Below are positions 40,902 through 49,634 of a stretch of DNA of 64,000 nucleotides, in pieces; position 1 is the stretch's first letter, and each line of letters opens with the position of its first letter. The DNA lies in contig NZ_LQOT01000076.1 of assembly GCF_002101585.1 (NCBI RefSeq), forward strand, positions 1 to 64,000. Reading direction: 5' to 3'. This stretch comes from Mycolicibacter engbaekii. GTDB lineage: Bacteria > Actinomycetota > Actinomycetes > Mycobacteriales > Mycobacteriaceae. The translations under genes and the position numbers were made by a program. The notes under the pieces were generated by a model. That model saw nothing but the letters and a program-made list of their open reading frames with translations. It was not told the DNA's origin and did no database searches.

Positions 40902-42080
40902 TCAGTAGGTGTGCGCCGGGCCCTCCTGGCCCTTGTAGAGGCGGGTGAGCAGCATATTGCGGAATCGCGCGTTGTCGAGCAACTTGAGCCCGGCCTCGGC
41001 CACCCGGGGCTTGCCGGCCAGCTTGTGAAAGAACCGGCCGCGCCGGTACTCCCGGCCCCAGGCGGCTTCCATCCGCTGGGCGTAGTTGGTGAAGTCGTCG
41101 GGTCCGCCGTTGGTCAGCGCAGCGACTGCACACTCACCGGCGGCCAGTCCCGATTCCAGCGCCTTGGAGATGCCGGCCCCCGAGGTCGGTCGGCCAGCCC
41201 CCAGTGAGTCCCCGGCGAACAGCACTCCGGGGCGCCACGGGGGCCACGCGGTGAAGCCCATCGGCAGTCGCCAGGCCCGGACGGTCTTGGACTGCTTGAG
41301 CTCGGTGATCGACGGCAATTCCCATTCTCGCGGCAGCGTTTCGAGGAACTCGCCCAGGAAATTGGTGGCGTTGATGGCCTGCCAGTTCTTGTAGCTGTTG
41401 ACATAGCCCAAACCGATGTTGACCCGGCCGTCGCCCAGCGGGAAGACCCACCCGTAGCCGGGCAACTGGTCGCCCTGGAAGACCAGCTTCAGATAGATGT
41501 CGAGTGAATCGACGTCCGGCCGCACGGCGGGCATCTCCGCCCGGATCGCGATCGCGGAGTAGCCGTTGTAGGCCGAGTCCAGCTTGAGTGCCCGCTTGAT
41601 CGGAGAGTAGGCGCCGTCGGCGGCGATCACCGCGTCCGCCAGGATCTTCTCCCCGCCCTTGAGCAGCACGCCGGTCACGCGGCCCGTGTCGTCGAGGACC
41701 GGGCCGGTGGCCTCCGCGGACTGCCGTACCACTGCGCCGGCGGACTCGGCGTGTTTGAGCAGCAACGTGTCCAGTTCCGGGCGACGCGCGACATGGCCGT
41801 GGTCGGGCATTCCGGGCCGGCGCGGAAACGACAGCTCCCATTCGCTGGGGCTGAAGACCTTCACCCGGTTGACGCGGTGAAATTTCGCCACCTGCTCGGC
41901 CAGTCCCATTTTCTGCAGGTAGCTGACCGCCCGCGCGGTCAGGCCGTCACCGCACGGCTTGTCCCGCGGGAACTCGGCCTTGTCCACGACGACGACACTC
42001 GCGCCGGCCTGCCTTGCCTGCCAGGCCGCCGCTGACCCTGCTGGACCCCCGCCGACAACTGCAAGGTCGAATCGCTGCAC
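40902..42080 (-). CDS. Geranylgeranyl-reductase family FAD oxidoreductase
   Basis: A 392-residue flavoprotein. It has the FAD motif VVGGGPAGSAAAWQAR, CGDGLTARAVSYL, the second FAD motif with GD in VLFAGDSLGAGRPTSGAGISKALESG, and GYGWVFPLGDGRVNIGLG. The family includes MenJ (Rv0561c), which saturates one isoprene of menaquinone, and archaeal lipid reductases. It differs from MenJ in detail, for example GAGRPTSGAGI in place of VNPLNGEGI, so its isoprenoid substrate is uncertain. The start is taken at GTG 42080; GTG 42083 or 42122 are possible. It diverges from a TetR gene. Confidence 0.87.
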   Translation of the reverse strand: MQRFDLAVVGGGPAGSAAAWQARQAGASVVVVDKAEFPRDKPCGDGLTARAVSYLQKMGLAEQVAKFHRVNRVKVFSPSEWELSFPRRPGMPDHGHVARRPELDTLLLKHAESAGAVVRQSAEATGPVLDDTGRVTGVLLKGGEKILADAVIAADGAYSPIKRALKLDSAYNGYSAIAIRAEMPAVRPDVDSLDIYLKLVFQGDQLPGYGWVFPLGDGRVNIGLGYVNSYKNWQAINATNFLGEFLETLPREWELPSITELKQSKTVRAWRLPMGFTAWPPWRPGVLFAGDSLGAGRPTSGAGISKALESGLAAGECAVAALTNGGPDDFTNYAQRMEAAWGREYRRGRFFHKLAGKPRVAEAGLKLLDNARFRNMLLTRLYKGQEGPAHTY

Positions 42081-42135
42081 CACAGCGGCGATGGTAGCCG
42101 ACGGCCGGTCTCCCCAGGTCACGGCGACGACGCTG

Positions 42136-42141
42136 TAAGGT
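42136..42141 (+). promoter_or_regulatory. -10 box TAAGGT for leaderless TetR gene
   Basis: TAAGGT predicts a start at 42148, one base before GTG 42149, favouring that codon over GTG 42140, which would lie upstream of the transcript. Confidence 0.5.
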
Positions 42142-42148
42142 GCTTGAC

Positions 42149-42886
42149 GTGCGCGGAACGACTAAAACCACGGCTGCCGAAAATGGTGGGCCGAAGGTGG
42201 ACGCGCGCAGTGAGCGTTGGCGCGAACACCGCAAGAAGGTGCGCAGAGAGATCGTCGACGCCGCCTTCCGCTCCATCGACCGGCTTGGGCCCGAGGTGAG
42301 TGTGCGGGAGATCGCCGCGGAAGCCGGTACCGCCAAGCCCAAGATCTACCGGCATTTCGCCGACAAGGACGATCTGTTCGAGGCGGTCGGCGCGCGGCTG
42401 CGCGATGACCTGTGGGCGGCGATCTTCGCCTCCATCGATGTCGCCACCAATTCGTTGCGTGACGTCGTCCGGCGCAGCGTCGAAGAGTACGTGACCCTGG
42501 TCGACGATCACCCCAATGTGCTGCGGTTCTTCATCCAGGGCCGGGCGCGGGCGCAGTCCGAGTCACGGGTTCGGGCCCTCAACGAAGGGCGGACCATCAC
42601 TTTGGCGATGGCCGAGATGTTCAGTAACGAACTGGCGGACCTGGACCTCAACCGTGGCGCCATGGAACTGGCCGCGTTCGCGGCCTTCGGCACGGCGACC
42701 TCGGCTACCGACTGGTGGCTGGGGCCGGAGCTGGACAGCCCGCGGCGGATGCCCCGCGACACGTTCGTGGACTACCTGACGACGATCATGATCAGTGTCG
42801 TCAGCGGCACCGCCCAGAATCTCGGCATCGAGATGGACCCGGATCAGCCGATTCGCGCGGTGGCCTCAAAGGAGCAACCCGCCTGA
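42149..42886 (+). CDS. TetR family regulator (Rv3050c-like)
   Basis: A 245-residue TetR regulator, matching Rv3050c of M. tuberculosis (about 246 aa) in length and position near the nrd genes. The HTH is IVDAAFRSIDRLGPEVSVREIAAEAGTAKPKIYRHFADKDDLFEAV. The ligand domain has the GRARAQSESRVRALNEGR region typical of this subgroup. It is divergent from the geranylgeranyl-reductase-like gene, a likely target, and convergent with the glycosidase. Start follows the leaderless prediction. Confidence 0.9.
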   Translation: MRGTTKTTAAENGGPKVDARSERWREHRKKVRREIVDAAFRSIDRLGPEVSVREIAAEAGTAKPKIYRHFADKDDLFEAVGARLRDDLWAAIFASIDVATNSLRDVVRRSVEEYVTLVDDHPNVLRFFIQGRARAQSESRVRALNEGRTITLAMAEMFSNELADLDLNRGAMELAAFAAFGTATSATDWWLGPELDSPRRMPRDTFVDYLTTIMISVVSGTAQNLGIEMDPDQPIRAVASKEQPA

Positions 42887-42896
42887 GGCTGCGACG

Positions 42897-44291
42897 TTAG
42901 AACCCGAGGTCCAGCAACACGCTTATGGCGTCCAGGGCCAGCGGTTTGGTGGCCTCCAGGAATTCGGTCGTGGCCGCCGTGATGAAGTCTGACACCGCGG
43001 TGAACACCTGTTGCAAGGGCTCCGGCAACACTTCGTAGAGGGCCGCGACGATCGCGTTGGGGATGATCAGGGCCTGATTGATCAGGCCGGCGGCGATCGA
43101 GGCCAGCTGTATGTACGCCTCCTCGGCTTCGGGTAGCAGCGGCGCGCTGTAGTCGGGCAGGGCGCCGTTGTCCTTGGCCGCGATCAGGCCGGCCAACACC
43201 TCGGCAGCCGACTTGGGGGTGCCGTCGTCGGTGAACAGACCGAAATTCGCCTCGTGGTTGAGCATTCCGGTGGCCACGTCCTGGCCGCTGTAGATGAAGG
43301 CCGGCCCGGAGAACGAGAGCTTGGACCAGGCGACCAGGAAGTCTTCGAGGAAACTGGCCTGTACGGTCTCGCTCACACCGAAGACCGGGGTGGTGGGATT
43401 GCCGTACTCGGTGGCCCAGATCTTCAGGTCGCCGTCACCGTTGGCGGCCATGATGGCGTTGAGTGCATGGACCTGCTCCCAGGGTGAGTTGGTCAGGCCC
43501 AGACCGGCCGAGAACGGCAGCGTGTAGTGATACGGGTGATAGCTCACTGCGTCGAAATAGCCCTGCGCCCCACTGGCATACATCTGCTCGAGGAACTCTT
43601 GGGGACTGACGCTGACCCCGGCAATGGTGGTAGTCGCGCCCAACGCGCCCGCCAGTACGGTGGCGTCGGGATCCACCGCTTTGATCGCGGTATAGGCGGC
43701 TTGGAGCACGGTGGTGTATGTCTCGGCGCTGACTGGGGCGTAGAAGATCACGCCATTCGGTTCGTTCCAGATCTCATAAGCCGCGATCTCATTGCCATAG
43801 CGTTGGGCGACCTCGGCGGCGAACGCGGCGTATGCCGTCGGGTCCGGTGCCCCTGCCAGCGGTAAGCCGTTCCAGGTGGGATTCCCGGTGATGGCGGCGG
43901 TGATGCCGAATCCCATGCCATGCGCCGTGTTGATCACGTTGTCCATCTGGGCCCAGTCATAGGTGGCGACCGTGGGTTGGATGTAGATCCACGGCACACC
44001 CAGGCGCAAGTCGGTGACTCCGAGGTCCCGGATCTCGCTGAGCTGGGCGACGAGCTCGGACGGGCTCAGGGTGTACAGGTTGGAGTCCGCCACTCCGAAG
44101 ACCTGAGTCGCGACGTCGCTGGTATCGGCGTTGACGAGGGTGATCGTCTCGAGGCGGATCACTGATGGAGCTGTGATCGGCGAGGTGGCGACGGGATGGG
44201 ACGGCTGAACGCCGGCGGCCCCGGTCAGGGTTGAGACGGCCAGAAGGGCCGCGGCCAGTGCCGCCGGGATGCGGCGTCGGGGTATCAACAA
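42897..44291 (-). CDS. Secreted glycoside hydrolase, clan GH-A-like
   Basis: A 464-residue exported protein. The TIM-barrel has the acid/base Glu in AAYEIWNEPNG and the probable nucleophile Glu in LKIWATEYGNPT, the clan GH-A pattern (GH5/GH39-like). A signal peptide is IPRRRIPAALAAALLAVSTLTGAAG. The C-terminal ~100 residues form hydrophobic, Ala/Leu-rich helices (ASIAAGLINQALIIPNAIVAAL) that may bind the outer membrane. No ATG or GTG fits the signal peptide; TTG 44291 with GAGG eight bases upstream is preferred. Substrate unknown. Confidence 0.82.
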   Translation of the reverse strand: MLIPRRRIPAALAAALLAVSTLTGAAGVQPSHPVATSPITAPSVIRLETITLVNADTSDVATQVFGVADSNLYTLSPSELVAQLSEIRDLGVTDLRLGVPWIYIQPTVATYDWAQMDNVINTAHGMGFGITAAITGNPTWNGLPLAGAPDPTAYAAFAAEVAQRYGNEIAAYEIWNEPNGVIFYAPVSAETYTTVLQAAYTAIKAVDPDATVLAGALGATTTIAGVSVSPQEFLEQMYASGAQGYFDAVSYHPYHYTLPFSAGLGLTNSPWEQVHALNAIMAANGDGDLKIWATEYGNPTTPVFGVSETVQASFLEDFLVAWSKLSFSGPAFIYSGQDVATGMLNHEANFGLFTDDGTPKSAAEVLAGLIAAKDNGALPDYSAPLLPEAEEAYIQLASIAAGLINQALIIPNAIVAALYEVLPEPLQQVFTAVSDFITAATTEFLEATKPLALDAISVLLDLGF

Positions 44292-44421
44292 GGGAACCGC
44301 CTCGACATTGATGGTGAGGGCGAGCGTATCGCCGATGCCCGCGATATTTCCGGCCAAGCGGGCGGTAACCTCGGTGCGTCCGGGGGGCGGCGGGCCATCG
44401 GCGGCGTGTCGTAGAAGCGAC

Positions 44422-44475
44422 ACGCCAACACAAGAACTTGTGTTGGCGTCTGATGTCGCCCCCCAGCGGTAGTGT
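44422..44475 (+). promoter_or_regulatory. NrdR boxes upstream of nrdF2
   Basis: A perfect 13-bp inverted repeat (44422-44434, 44437-44449) has at its core ACACAAGAACTTGTGT (44428-44443), an excellent NrdR box. A weaker second box ending GGTAGTGT lies at 44460-44475, 32 bases downstream. The pair ends about 38 bases before the nrdF2 GTG. Confidence 0.78.
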
Positions 44476-44513
44476 CGAAGGTCTAGCTTTGGCGTAGGTG
44501 AAATGGGGTTCTG

Positions 44514-45488
44514 GTGGGCGAACAAGTGAAGCTGATCGACCGCACTTCGGCGATCAACTGGAACCGTGTGCAAGACGAGAAGGACCTCGAGGTCTGGGAC
44601 CGTTTGACCGGCAACTTCTGGCTGCCGGAAAAGGTGCCGGTCTCCAATGACTTGCCGTCGTGGGGGACTCTCACCGATCAGGAGAAGCAGCTCACCATGC
44701 GGGTCTTCACCGGCCTGACGCTGCTGGACACCATCCAGGGCACCGTCGGCGCGGTCAGCCTGATCCCCGACGCGCTGACCCCCCACGAGCAGGCGGTCTA
44801 CACCAACATCGCGTTCATGGAGTCGGTGCACGCCAAGAGCTACAGCCAAATCTTCTCCACGCTGTGCTCGACCAGCGAGATCGACGAGGCGTTCCGCTGG
44901 TCGGAGGAGAACGTCAACCTGCAGCGCAAAGCCTCCATCGTGATGCAGTACTACCGCGGTGACGAGCCGCTCAAGCGCAAGGTGGCCTCCACCCTGCTGG
45001 AGAGCTTCTTGTTCTACTCCGGCTTCTACCTGCCGATGTACTGGTCGAGCCGGGGCAAGCTGACCAACACCGCCGACGTGATCCGGCTGATCATCCGCGA
45101 TGAGGCCGTGCACGGCTACTTCATCGGGTACAAGTACCAGCGCGGCCTGGCCCTGGTTGACGAGGCGAAGCGCCAAGAGCTCAAGGACTACACCTACGAG
45201 CTGCTCTTCGAGCTCTACGACAACGAGGTCGAGTACACCCAGGATCTCTACGATGGGGTGGGCCTGACTGAGGACGTCAAGAAGTTCTTGCGCTACAACG
45301 CCAATAAGGCGCTGATGAACCTGGGTTACGAGGCGTTGTTCCCGCGTGACGAGACCGACGTCAACCCCGCGATCCTGTCGGCGCTGAGCCCCAACGGCGA
45401 CGAGAACCACGACTTCTTCTCCGGGTCGGGTTCGTCGTACGTGATCGGCAAGGCCGTCATCACCGAAGACGACGACTGGGACTTCTGA
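44514..45488 (+). CDS. nrdF2: Class Ib ribonucleotide reductase beta subunit, NrdF2
   Basis: A 324-residue R2F subunit, by eye nearly collinear with M. tuberculosis NrdF2 (Rv3048c), the essential small subunit. It has LTPHEQAVYTNIAFMESVHAKSYSQIFSTLCST, the radical-site region SFLFYSGFYLPMYW, IIRDEAVHGYFIGYKYQ and the C-terminal NrdE-docking tail ending ITEDDDWDF. It starts with GTG 44514; GTG 44526 is in frame. NrdR boxes lie upstream, and it is expected to work with nrdE 8 kb away. Confidence 0.97.
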   Translation: MGEQVKLIDRTSAINWNRVQDEKDLEVWDRLTGNFWLPEKVPVSNDLPSWGTLTDQEKQLTMRVFTGLTLLDTIQGTVGAVSLIPDALTPHEQAVYTNIAFMESVHAKSYSQIFSTLCSTSEIDEAFRWSEENVNLQRKASIVMQYYRGDEPLKRKVASTLLESFLFYSGFYLPMYWSSRGKLTNTADVIRLIIRDEAVHGYFIGYKYQRGLALVDEAKRQELKDYTYELLFELYDNEVEYTQDLYDGVGLTEDVKKFLRYNANKALMNLGYEALFPRDETDVNPAILSALSPNGDENHDFFSGSGSSYVIGKAVITEDDDWDF

Positions 45489-45519
45489 CGGTTTTCACCG
45501 ACGGCCGGCGGGCCGGGTC

Positions 45520-46263
45520 TCACACCCGGCAGGCCGTCCCGTCGGCGATCGCCGGCGCAGCCGCCGCTGGCGTGCCCAGACCGGGAGCCAGGTAGTCATG
45601 CGGCCACAGCGGCCGGGGTACCTGCACCCCGAAGGCAGCGCCCCAGCGGTTGCGGGACGAAACCTCCTGCACCGGACGGCGATTGGCGGCGACGCCCCAG
45701 TTGCCGCGGGGATACCCGAGCGCCAGCATGGCCGCCATCGTCCAGCCCTCGGCCGCGGGAACACCCAGTAGTTCGTTGACCTGGTCCGCGACATTGCGGA
45801 GCACCATGGTCATCACACCGCCGACGCCTTCAGCGCGGGCGGCCAGCAGTGCGCTCCAGATCGCCGGGTAGATGTTCGCCCCGCCGAGGTCGTCGATGGC
45901 GAAGACGAACAGCAGCAGCGGGACTTCCTCGAAGTTCTCGGCAAGATAGTCACCCGAGCTTTTCATTCGGCGCATCGTCTCGGCATGCCGGTGCAGATCG
46001 CCGCCGGGGCCCGGTGCTGCCATCGGGCCCGCGCCGGCCGCGAACTTCTGGTATTCGAGTGCGCGGCCCTGGCGGAACAGGGGCCCCAGCTCGCGCTTGA
46101 CCCCGGGATCGTCGACGGCCAGGAAATGCCACCGCTGAGTGTTGCCGCCGTTGGGAGCGCGCACGGCCGCGTCGAGGATGCGGGCCTGGGTGTCCAGGGG
46201 GATCGGATCGGGCCGCAACCGCCGCATCATTCGGGTCGTGTAGAGCGCCTCGTGAATATCCAT
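45520..46263 (-). CDS. Nitroreductase family protein
   Basis: A 247-residue FMN-dependent nitroreductase-fold protein. Typical parts are the N-terminal YTTRMMRRLRPDPIPLDTQARILDAAVRAPNGGNTQRWHFLAV (FMN phosphate contacts), the middle YPAIWSALLAARAEGVGGVMTMV and MAAMLALGYPRG. Natural substrate unknown. The frame is open to 47388, but ATG 46263 after AGGAG is the clear start. An HD-domain gene lies 17 bases upstream on the same strand, so they form an operon. Confidence 0.9.
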   Translation of the reverse strand: MDIHEALYTTRMMRRLRPDPIPLDTQARILDAAVRAPNGGNTQRWHFLAVDDPGVKRELGPLFRQGRALEYQKFAAGAGPMAAPGPGGDLHRHAETMRRMKSSGDYLAENFEEVPLLLFVFAIDDLGGANIYPAIWSALLAARAEGVGGVMTMVLRNVADQVNELLGVPAAEGWTMAAMLALGYPRGNWGVAANRRPVQEVSSRNRWGAAFGVQVPRPLWPHDYLAPGLGTPAAAAPAIADGTACRV

Positions 46264-46280
46264 GTGCCTGCTCCTGTCTG

Positions 46281-46931
46281 CTACTCGGGCCATTGGCTGT
46301 TGCGGATTCGCTCGACCAGGTCGCTGCGCTGGAAGGCGGCGTCGAAGTGCGCCAGAACGTCGGCGTTCATCGTCCCGAAGGTGGTCTCGGGGCGATGCTT
46401 CATGCCGTCGTTGAAAGCCCGCAGAATGCGGCGTTTGAAGTCCGGGCGCGGATGAGCGGCCACCACCGCATCGATGTCGGCCGCGGCGAGGTCGGAGCGG
46501 CCCACTCCGACCACATCGGTGGTGACACCGGCTGCCAGCAAACGGGTTTCGGCGTCCAGACGCGCGGTGATCCCCGGCGTGGTGTGCAGGGCTATGCCGA
46601 GCCACACCTTGTCGGCTGCGGCGCGATCGGCGCCCCGTTCCAACAGGAACTGCCGCGCGGCGTCGGCACCGTCCAATTCGAAGCGCTGCGCCGAACTCCG
46701 ATAGTGCGTCGTCAGTCCGAGATCGTGGAACATCGCCGCCACGTAGAGCAGCTCCAGATCGACGTGGGTGCCCAGCCGGCGACCGTGCAGCGCGCCGAAC
46801 AGGAACACGCGCCGCGAGTGGTGAAAAAGCACGTCGTCTTCGGCGCTGCGAATCAACTCGGTGGCCTCGCGTGCCAACGGCGTGTCGGGCACAACGATGT
46901 CCGCGATGCTTTCGATCCCCCGAATGGCCAT
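46281..46931 (-). CDS. HD domain-containing phosphohydrolase
   Basis: A 216-residue HD-superfamily protein with the metal motif H...HD (FHHSRRVFLFGAL, then YVAAMFHDLGLT) and a later His-containing helix (WLGIALHTTPGI). It resembles cyanamide-hydratase-like and other small HD proteins; substrate unknown. ATG 46931 is preceded by AGGAG; an upstream ATG-like start (46964) is less likely. It is the first gene of a two-gene operon with the nitroreductase. Confidence 0.85.
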   Translation of the reverse strand: MAIRGIESIADIVVPDTPLAREATELIRSAEDDVLFHHSRRVFLFGALHGRRLGTHVDLELLYVAAMFHDLGLTTHYRSSAQRFELDGADAARQFLLERGADRAAADKVWLGIALHTTPGITARLDAETRLLAAGVTTDVVGVGRSDLAAADIDAVVAAHPRPDFKRRILRAFNDGMKHRPETTFGTMNADVLAHFDAAFQRSDLVERIRNSQWPE

Positions 46932-47147
46932 GTCCGGCTCCTTGGCTGCTCGACTGGCGACCATCCTGCGCCCGGCGCTGCCCGCCGGCGTATGGCATTT
47001 GCGCCGTCGAAACCTCAGATCGAGACATGATCGGTCTGCCGGACCCTATTCGGCCAATGACGAGCCGATCGCGCGCGCGGATGTTTGCATGAACCCGTGA
47101 GGAGCGGTGATCGCTGCAGCCGTACCGTCCAGCCGAGGGAGTGACCG

Positions 47148-47555
47148 ATGACCACAGACACCGACCGCACCGCACGCCCTCGGGCGTGGTACTTCGGTGC
47201 CGCCATAACGGCCCTGCTGGGGGTGTTCTTCGCCTTCGACGCCATCCCGAAGATCCTGGGCATGTCGTTTGCCCGCGAAGGCACCGAGGCCCTCGGGTTC
47301 TCCCCGGACAAGACCGCCGTGATCGGCTGGGTCCTGCTGGTGTGCCTGGTCGTCTTCCTGATCCCGCGCACCGCGGTGCTGGGCGCACTCGGGCTGACCG
47401 CGTACCTGGGTGGGGCGGTCACGGTGAACCTGCACGCCGACAAGCCGCTGGCCGGGTTCGTGTTGTCCGGGGTCTATGTCGGGGTGTTGATGTGGATCGG
47501 GCTGATCGCGCGCCGGCCGGAACTGTTGCGGGTGCTGGGGCTTCGGCGCGACTGA
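47148..47555 (+). CDS. DoxX-like membrane protein
   Basis: A 135-residue membrane protein with four predicted helices (about residues 14-35, 56-75, 80-96, 102-122), of the DoxX-like group: the N-terminal FGAAITALLGVFFAFDAIPKILG and the final YVGVLMWIGLIARRPELLRVLG match small DoxX relatives. Some members work with redox or sulfur metabolism; this one's role is unknown. It is convergent with the GntR gene. Confidence 0.82.
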   Translation: MTTDTDRTARPRAWYFGAAITALLGVFFAFDAIPKILGMSFAREGTEALGFSPDKTAVIGWVLLVCLVVFLIPRTAVLGALGLTAYLGGAVTVNLHADKPLAGFVLSGVYVGVLMWIGLIARRPELLRVLGLRRD

Positions 47556-47560
47556 GCGCC

Positions 47561-48235
47561 TCAACGCGGCGGCAGCTGTTCCAGCAGCTCGTCGAGGAAT
47601 CCGCCCGCCTCACGCCCGGCCGCCTCGACGTCGGCGGCGGCAATTGCCTCCAGGAGGCCGCGGTGCCGGATCTGGTCCGCCTGCACCGGTTTGGTGGTCG
47701 TCGTCGCCACACTGGCCATGACCACCTCGGTCAGCCCGCAGTACAGCTCGGTCAACACCGGGTTGTGTGAGCAACGGACCACCGCGAGGTGGAAATCGGT
47801 GTCGGCCCGCGCGAAATCGTCATCTCGGCCCTGTTCTTGGAGGCTGTCGCGGCGATCCAGCAGGGTGCGCAGTTCGGCGACATCCTCCTCGGTCCGGGCG
47901 GCCGCTGCCAGCCGTGCCCCTTCGACCTCCAGGCACCGCCGCACCTGCAGTACGTCGCGCAGCTCGGACCCGCACAGCCGGCGCAGCGCGCCGGACACCT
48001 CGCTGGTGGCACGCACATAGGTTCCGTCGCCCTGGCGGACCTCCAGAATGCCGCTGTGGGCGAGCGCCCGGACCGCCTCCCGCACCGTATTGCGGCCCAC
48101 GCCGAGCGCCTCGGCCAGCTCGGGTTCCGGGGGGATCCGCGAATCGACCGGCCATTCCCCGGCGGCCACCGCGGCGCGAATCTGCTCGATCACCTGGTCC
48201 ACCAGGCCCGTGCGGCGCGCAGTGATCAACGGCAC
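47561..48235 (-). CDS. GntR/FadR-subfamily regulator
   Basis: A 224-residue FadR-type regulator: the N-terminal winged helix (LVDQVIEQIRAAVAAGEWPVDSRIPPEPELAEALGVGRNTVREAVRALAHSGILEVRQGDGTYV) and an FCD ligand domain with metal-site residues such as FHLAVVRCSHN and RHRGLLEAIAAAD. GTG 48235 is preceded by AGGAGG. It diverges from the MFS gene downstream on the plus strand and probably controls it. Confidence 0.93.
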   Translation of the reverse strand: MPLITARRTGLVDQVIEQIRAAVAAGEWPVDSRIPPEPELAEALGVGRNTVREAVRALAHSGILEVRQGDGTYVRATSEVSGALRRLCGSELRDVLQVRRCLEVEGARLAAAARTEEDVAELRTLLDRRDSLQEQGRDDDFARADTDFHLAVVRCSHNPVLTELYCGLTEVVMASVATTTTKPVQADQIRHRGLLEAIAAADVEAAGREAGGFLDELLEQLPPR

Positions 48236-48248
48236 AGGTACCTCCTGT

Positions 48249-48265
48249 CATCCAATCATCGGATG
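48249..48265. promoter_or_regulatory. Candidate GntR operator
   Basis: CATCC (48249-48253) and GGATG (48261-48265) form a palindrome with a 7-base spacer, in the 48-base gap between the divergent GntR and MFS genes. Confidence 0.45.
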
Positions 48266-48283
48266 TATGGAATCCTACGGTAG

Positions 48284-49537
48284 GTGAACCCCGCAGTGCG
48301 CACCACGACACGCGGCCGGCGCGAGCACGATCGAGAACCCGAACTCGAGGGCGCCGCCGGCCTGCATCCGACGGCTATGGCCGCCGGCGGGGTATTGCTC
48401 ACCGTGGCGGTGGTGCTGACCGCGCTGAACCTGCGCCCGGCGATCACCAGCGTGGGGCCGTTGCTGCCGGAGATGCGCGGCGCCCTGGGGGCCTCCGACA
48501 CCTGGGCCGGCGTGCTGACCACCCTGCCGGGCCTGTGCTTCGCCGGCGCCGGGCTGGCCGCGCCGTGGTTGTCGCGGCGGATCGGATTGGGCCGCACCAT
48601 CTCGGTGGCGCTGCTGACCCTCGTTGCGGGACTGCTGATCCGGGTGTGCGATGGGTCCGCCGTCGTGCTGGGCGGCACCCTGGTCGCCACCGCCGGCATC
48701 GCCTTGATCAACGTGCTGATCCCGGTGGTCATCGCAGGATCGTTCCCGGCGCGGATCGGATTGATGACCGGGATCTACACCGCCGCACTGCAAGGCGGGG
48801 GAGCGCTGGGCTCCGCGGTGACCCCGGTGCTCGACGACGCGCTGGGTGGCTGGCGTGGCGCACTGGGGGCGTGGAGCGCGCTGGCGCTGCTGGCGCTGGC
48901 GGCCTGGCTGGTGGTGGCCGGGGGCTTCGAGCGGGCCCGTCCCCGCGACCGCGAGACAACCGCAAGAGGCCGGTCGCTGTTGGGTAACAAGCTCGCCTGG
49001 ATCGTCACCCTGTTCTTCGGCACCCAGTCGTTCCTCGCCTATGTGGTGATGGGCTGGTTGCCCGAGGTCCTGATCGACAACGGGCTCAGCGGCGCACATG
49101 CGGGTCTGTTGCTGGGTCTGATCTCGCTGATCGCCGTGCCGATCAGCCTGATCGTCTCGCCGCTGGCCGCCCGGCGCGACAGCCAAAGCGGCTGGATCGT
49201 CGCACTGGGTGTTCTCGGCATCACGGGCATGCTCGGCCTGCTGGTGGCGCCCGCGGCCGCGCCACTGCTGTGGAGCGTGCTGGTGGGACTGGGGATGAGT
49301 GTTTTCTCCCTGGCGCTCACCGTGATCGCGCTGCGCGCCCGCGACGCCGCCGACACGGTGCGCCTGTCGGGCATGGCCCAGGGTTTCGGCTATCTGCTGG
49401 CCGGCGCCGGCCCGTTTCTGTTCGGGCTGCTGCACCAGGTGAGCGGCGGGTGGACCGTGCCGTGGCTGATGATGCTCGCGGTCTACCTGGTGCAGACCGT
49501 GGCCGGCGCGCTGGCCGGCCGCAATCGCTATGTCTGA
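48284..49537 (+). CDS. MFS transporter, CynX/NimT type
   Basis: A 417-residue 12-helix transporter of the cyanate/nitroimidazole (CynX/NimT/YeaN) group, recognisable from ALNLRPAITSVGPLLPEM and GWRGALGAWSALALLALAAW near the middle loop. Some members export nitroimidazoles or import cyanate; the substrate here is not known. GTG 48284 is used; GTG 48296 is an alternative and better fits a possible -10 TACGGT at 48276-48281. It is divergent from, and probably regulated by, the GntR protein. Confidence 0.88.
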   Translation: MNPAVRTTTRGRREHDREPELEGAAGLHPTAMAAGGVLLTVAVVLTALNLRPAITSVGPLLPEMRGALGASDTWAGVLTTLPGLCFAGAGLAAPWLSRRIGLGRTISVALLTLVAGLLIRVCDGSAVVLGGTLVATAGIALINVLIPVVIAGSFPARIGLMTGIYTAALQGGGALGSAVTPVLDDALGGWRGALGAWSALALLALAAWLVVAGGFERARPRDRETTARGRSLLGNKLAWIVTLFFGTQSFLAYVVMGWLPEVLIDNGLSGAHAGLLLGLISLIAVPISLIVSPLAARRDSQSGWIVALGVLGITGMLGLLVAPAAAPLLWSVLVGLGMSVFSLALTVIALRARDAADTVRLSGMAQGFGYLLAGAGPFLFGLLHQVSGGWTVPWLMMLAVYLVQTVAGALAGRNRYV

Positions 49538-49554
49538 GCGACCGACCGGACGGC

Positions 49555-49622
49555 TTTCGCCGAACGTGCACTGAGACTGAGGATTCGGCGAATTTTTCGG
49601 TCTGAGTACACGCTCGGCGAAA
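49555..49622. repeat. Imperfect intergenic palindrome between MFS and adhC
   Basis: Left arm 49555-49577 and right arm 49600-49622 are complementary at 20 of 23 positions; the centre contains ATTCGGCGAAT, itself a near palindrome. It lies between convergent genes and could be a two-way terminator or a member of a dispersed mycobacterial repeat. Confidence 0.7.
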
Positions 49623-49634
49623 CGTTGGATGCGT

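Noticed and set aside
42897..45410. An 837-residue minus-strand ORF joining the glycosidase with sequence antisense to nrdF2
   Set aside because: The N-terminal half is the complement of nrdF2; the signal peptide begins at about residue 374.
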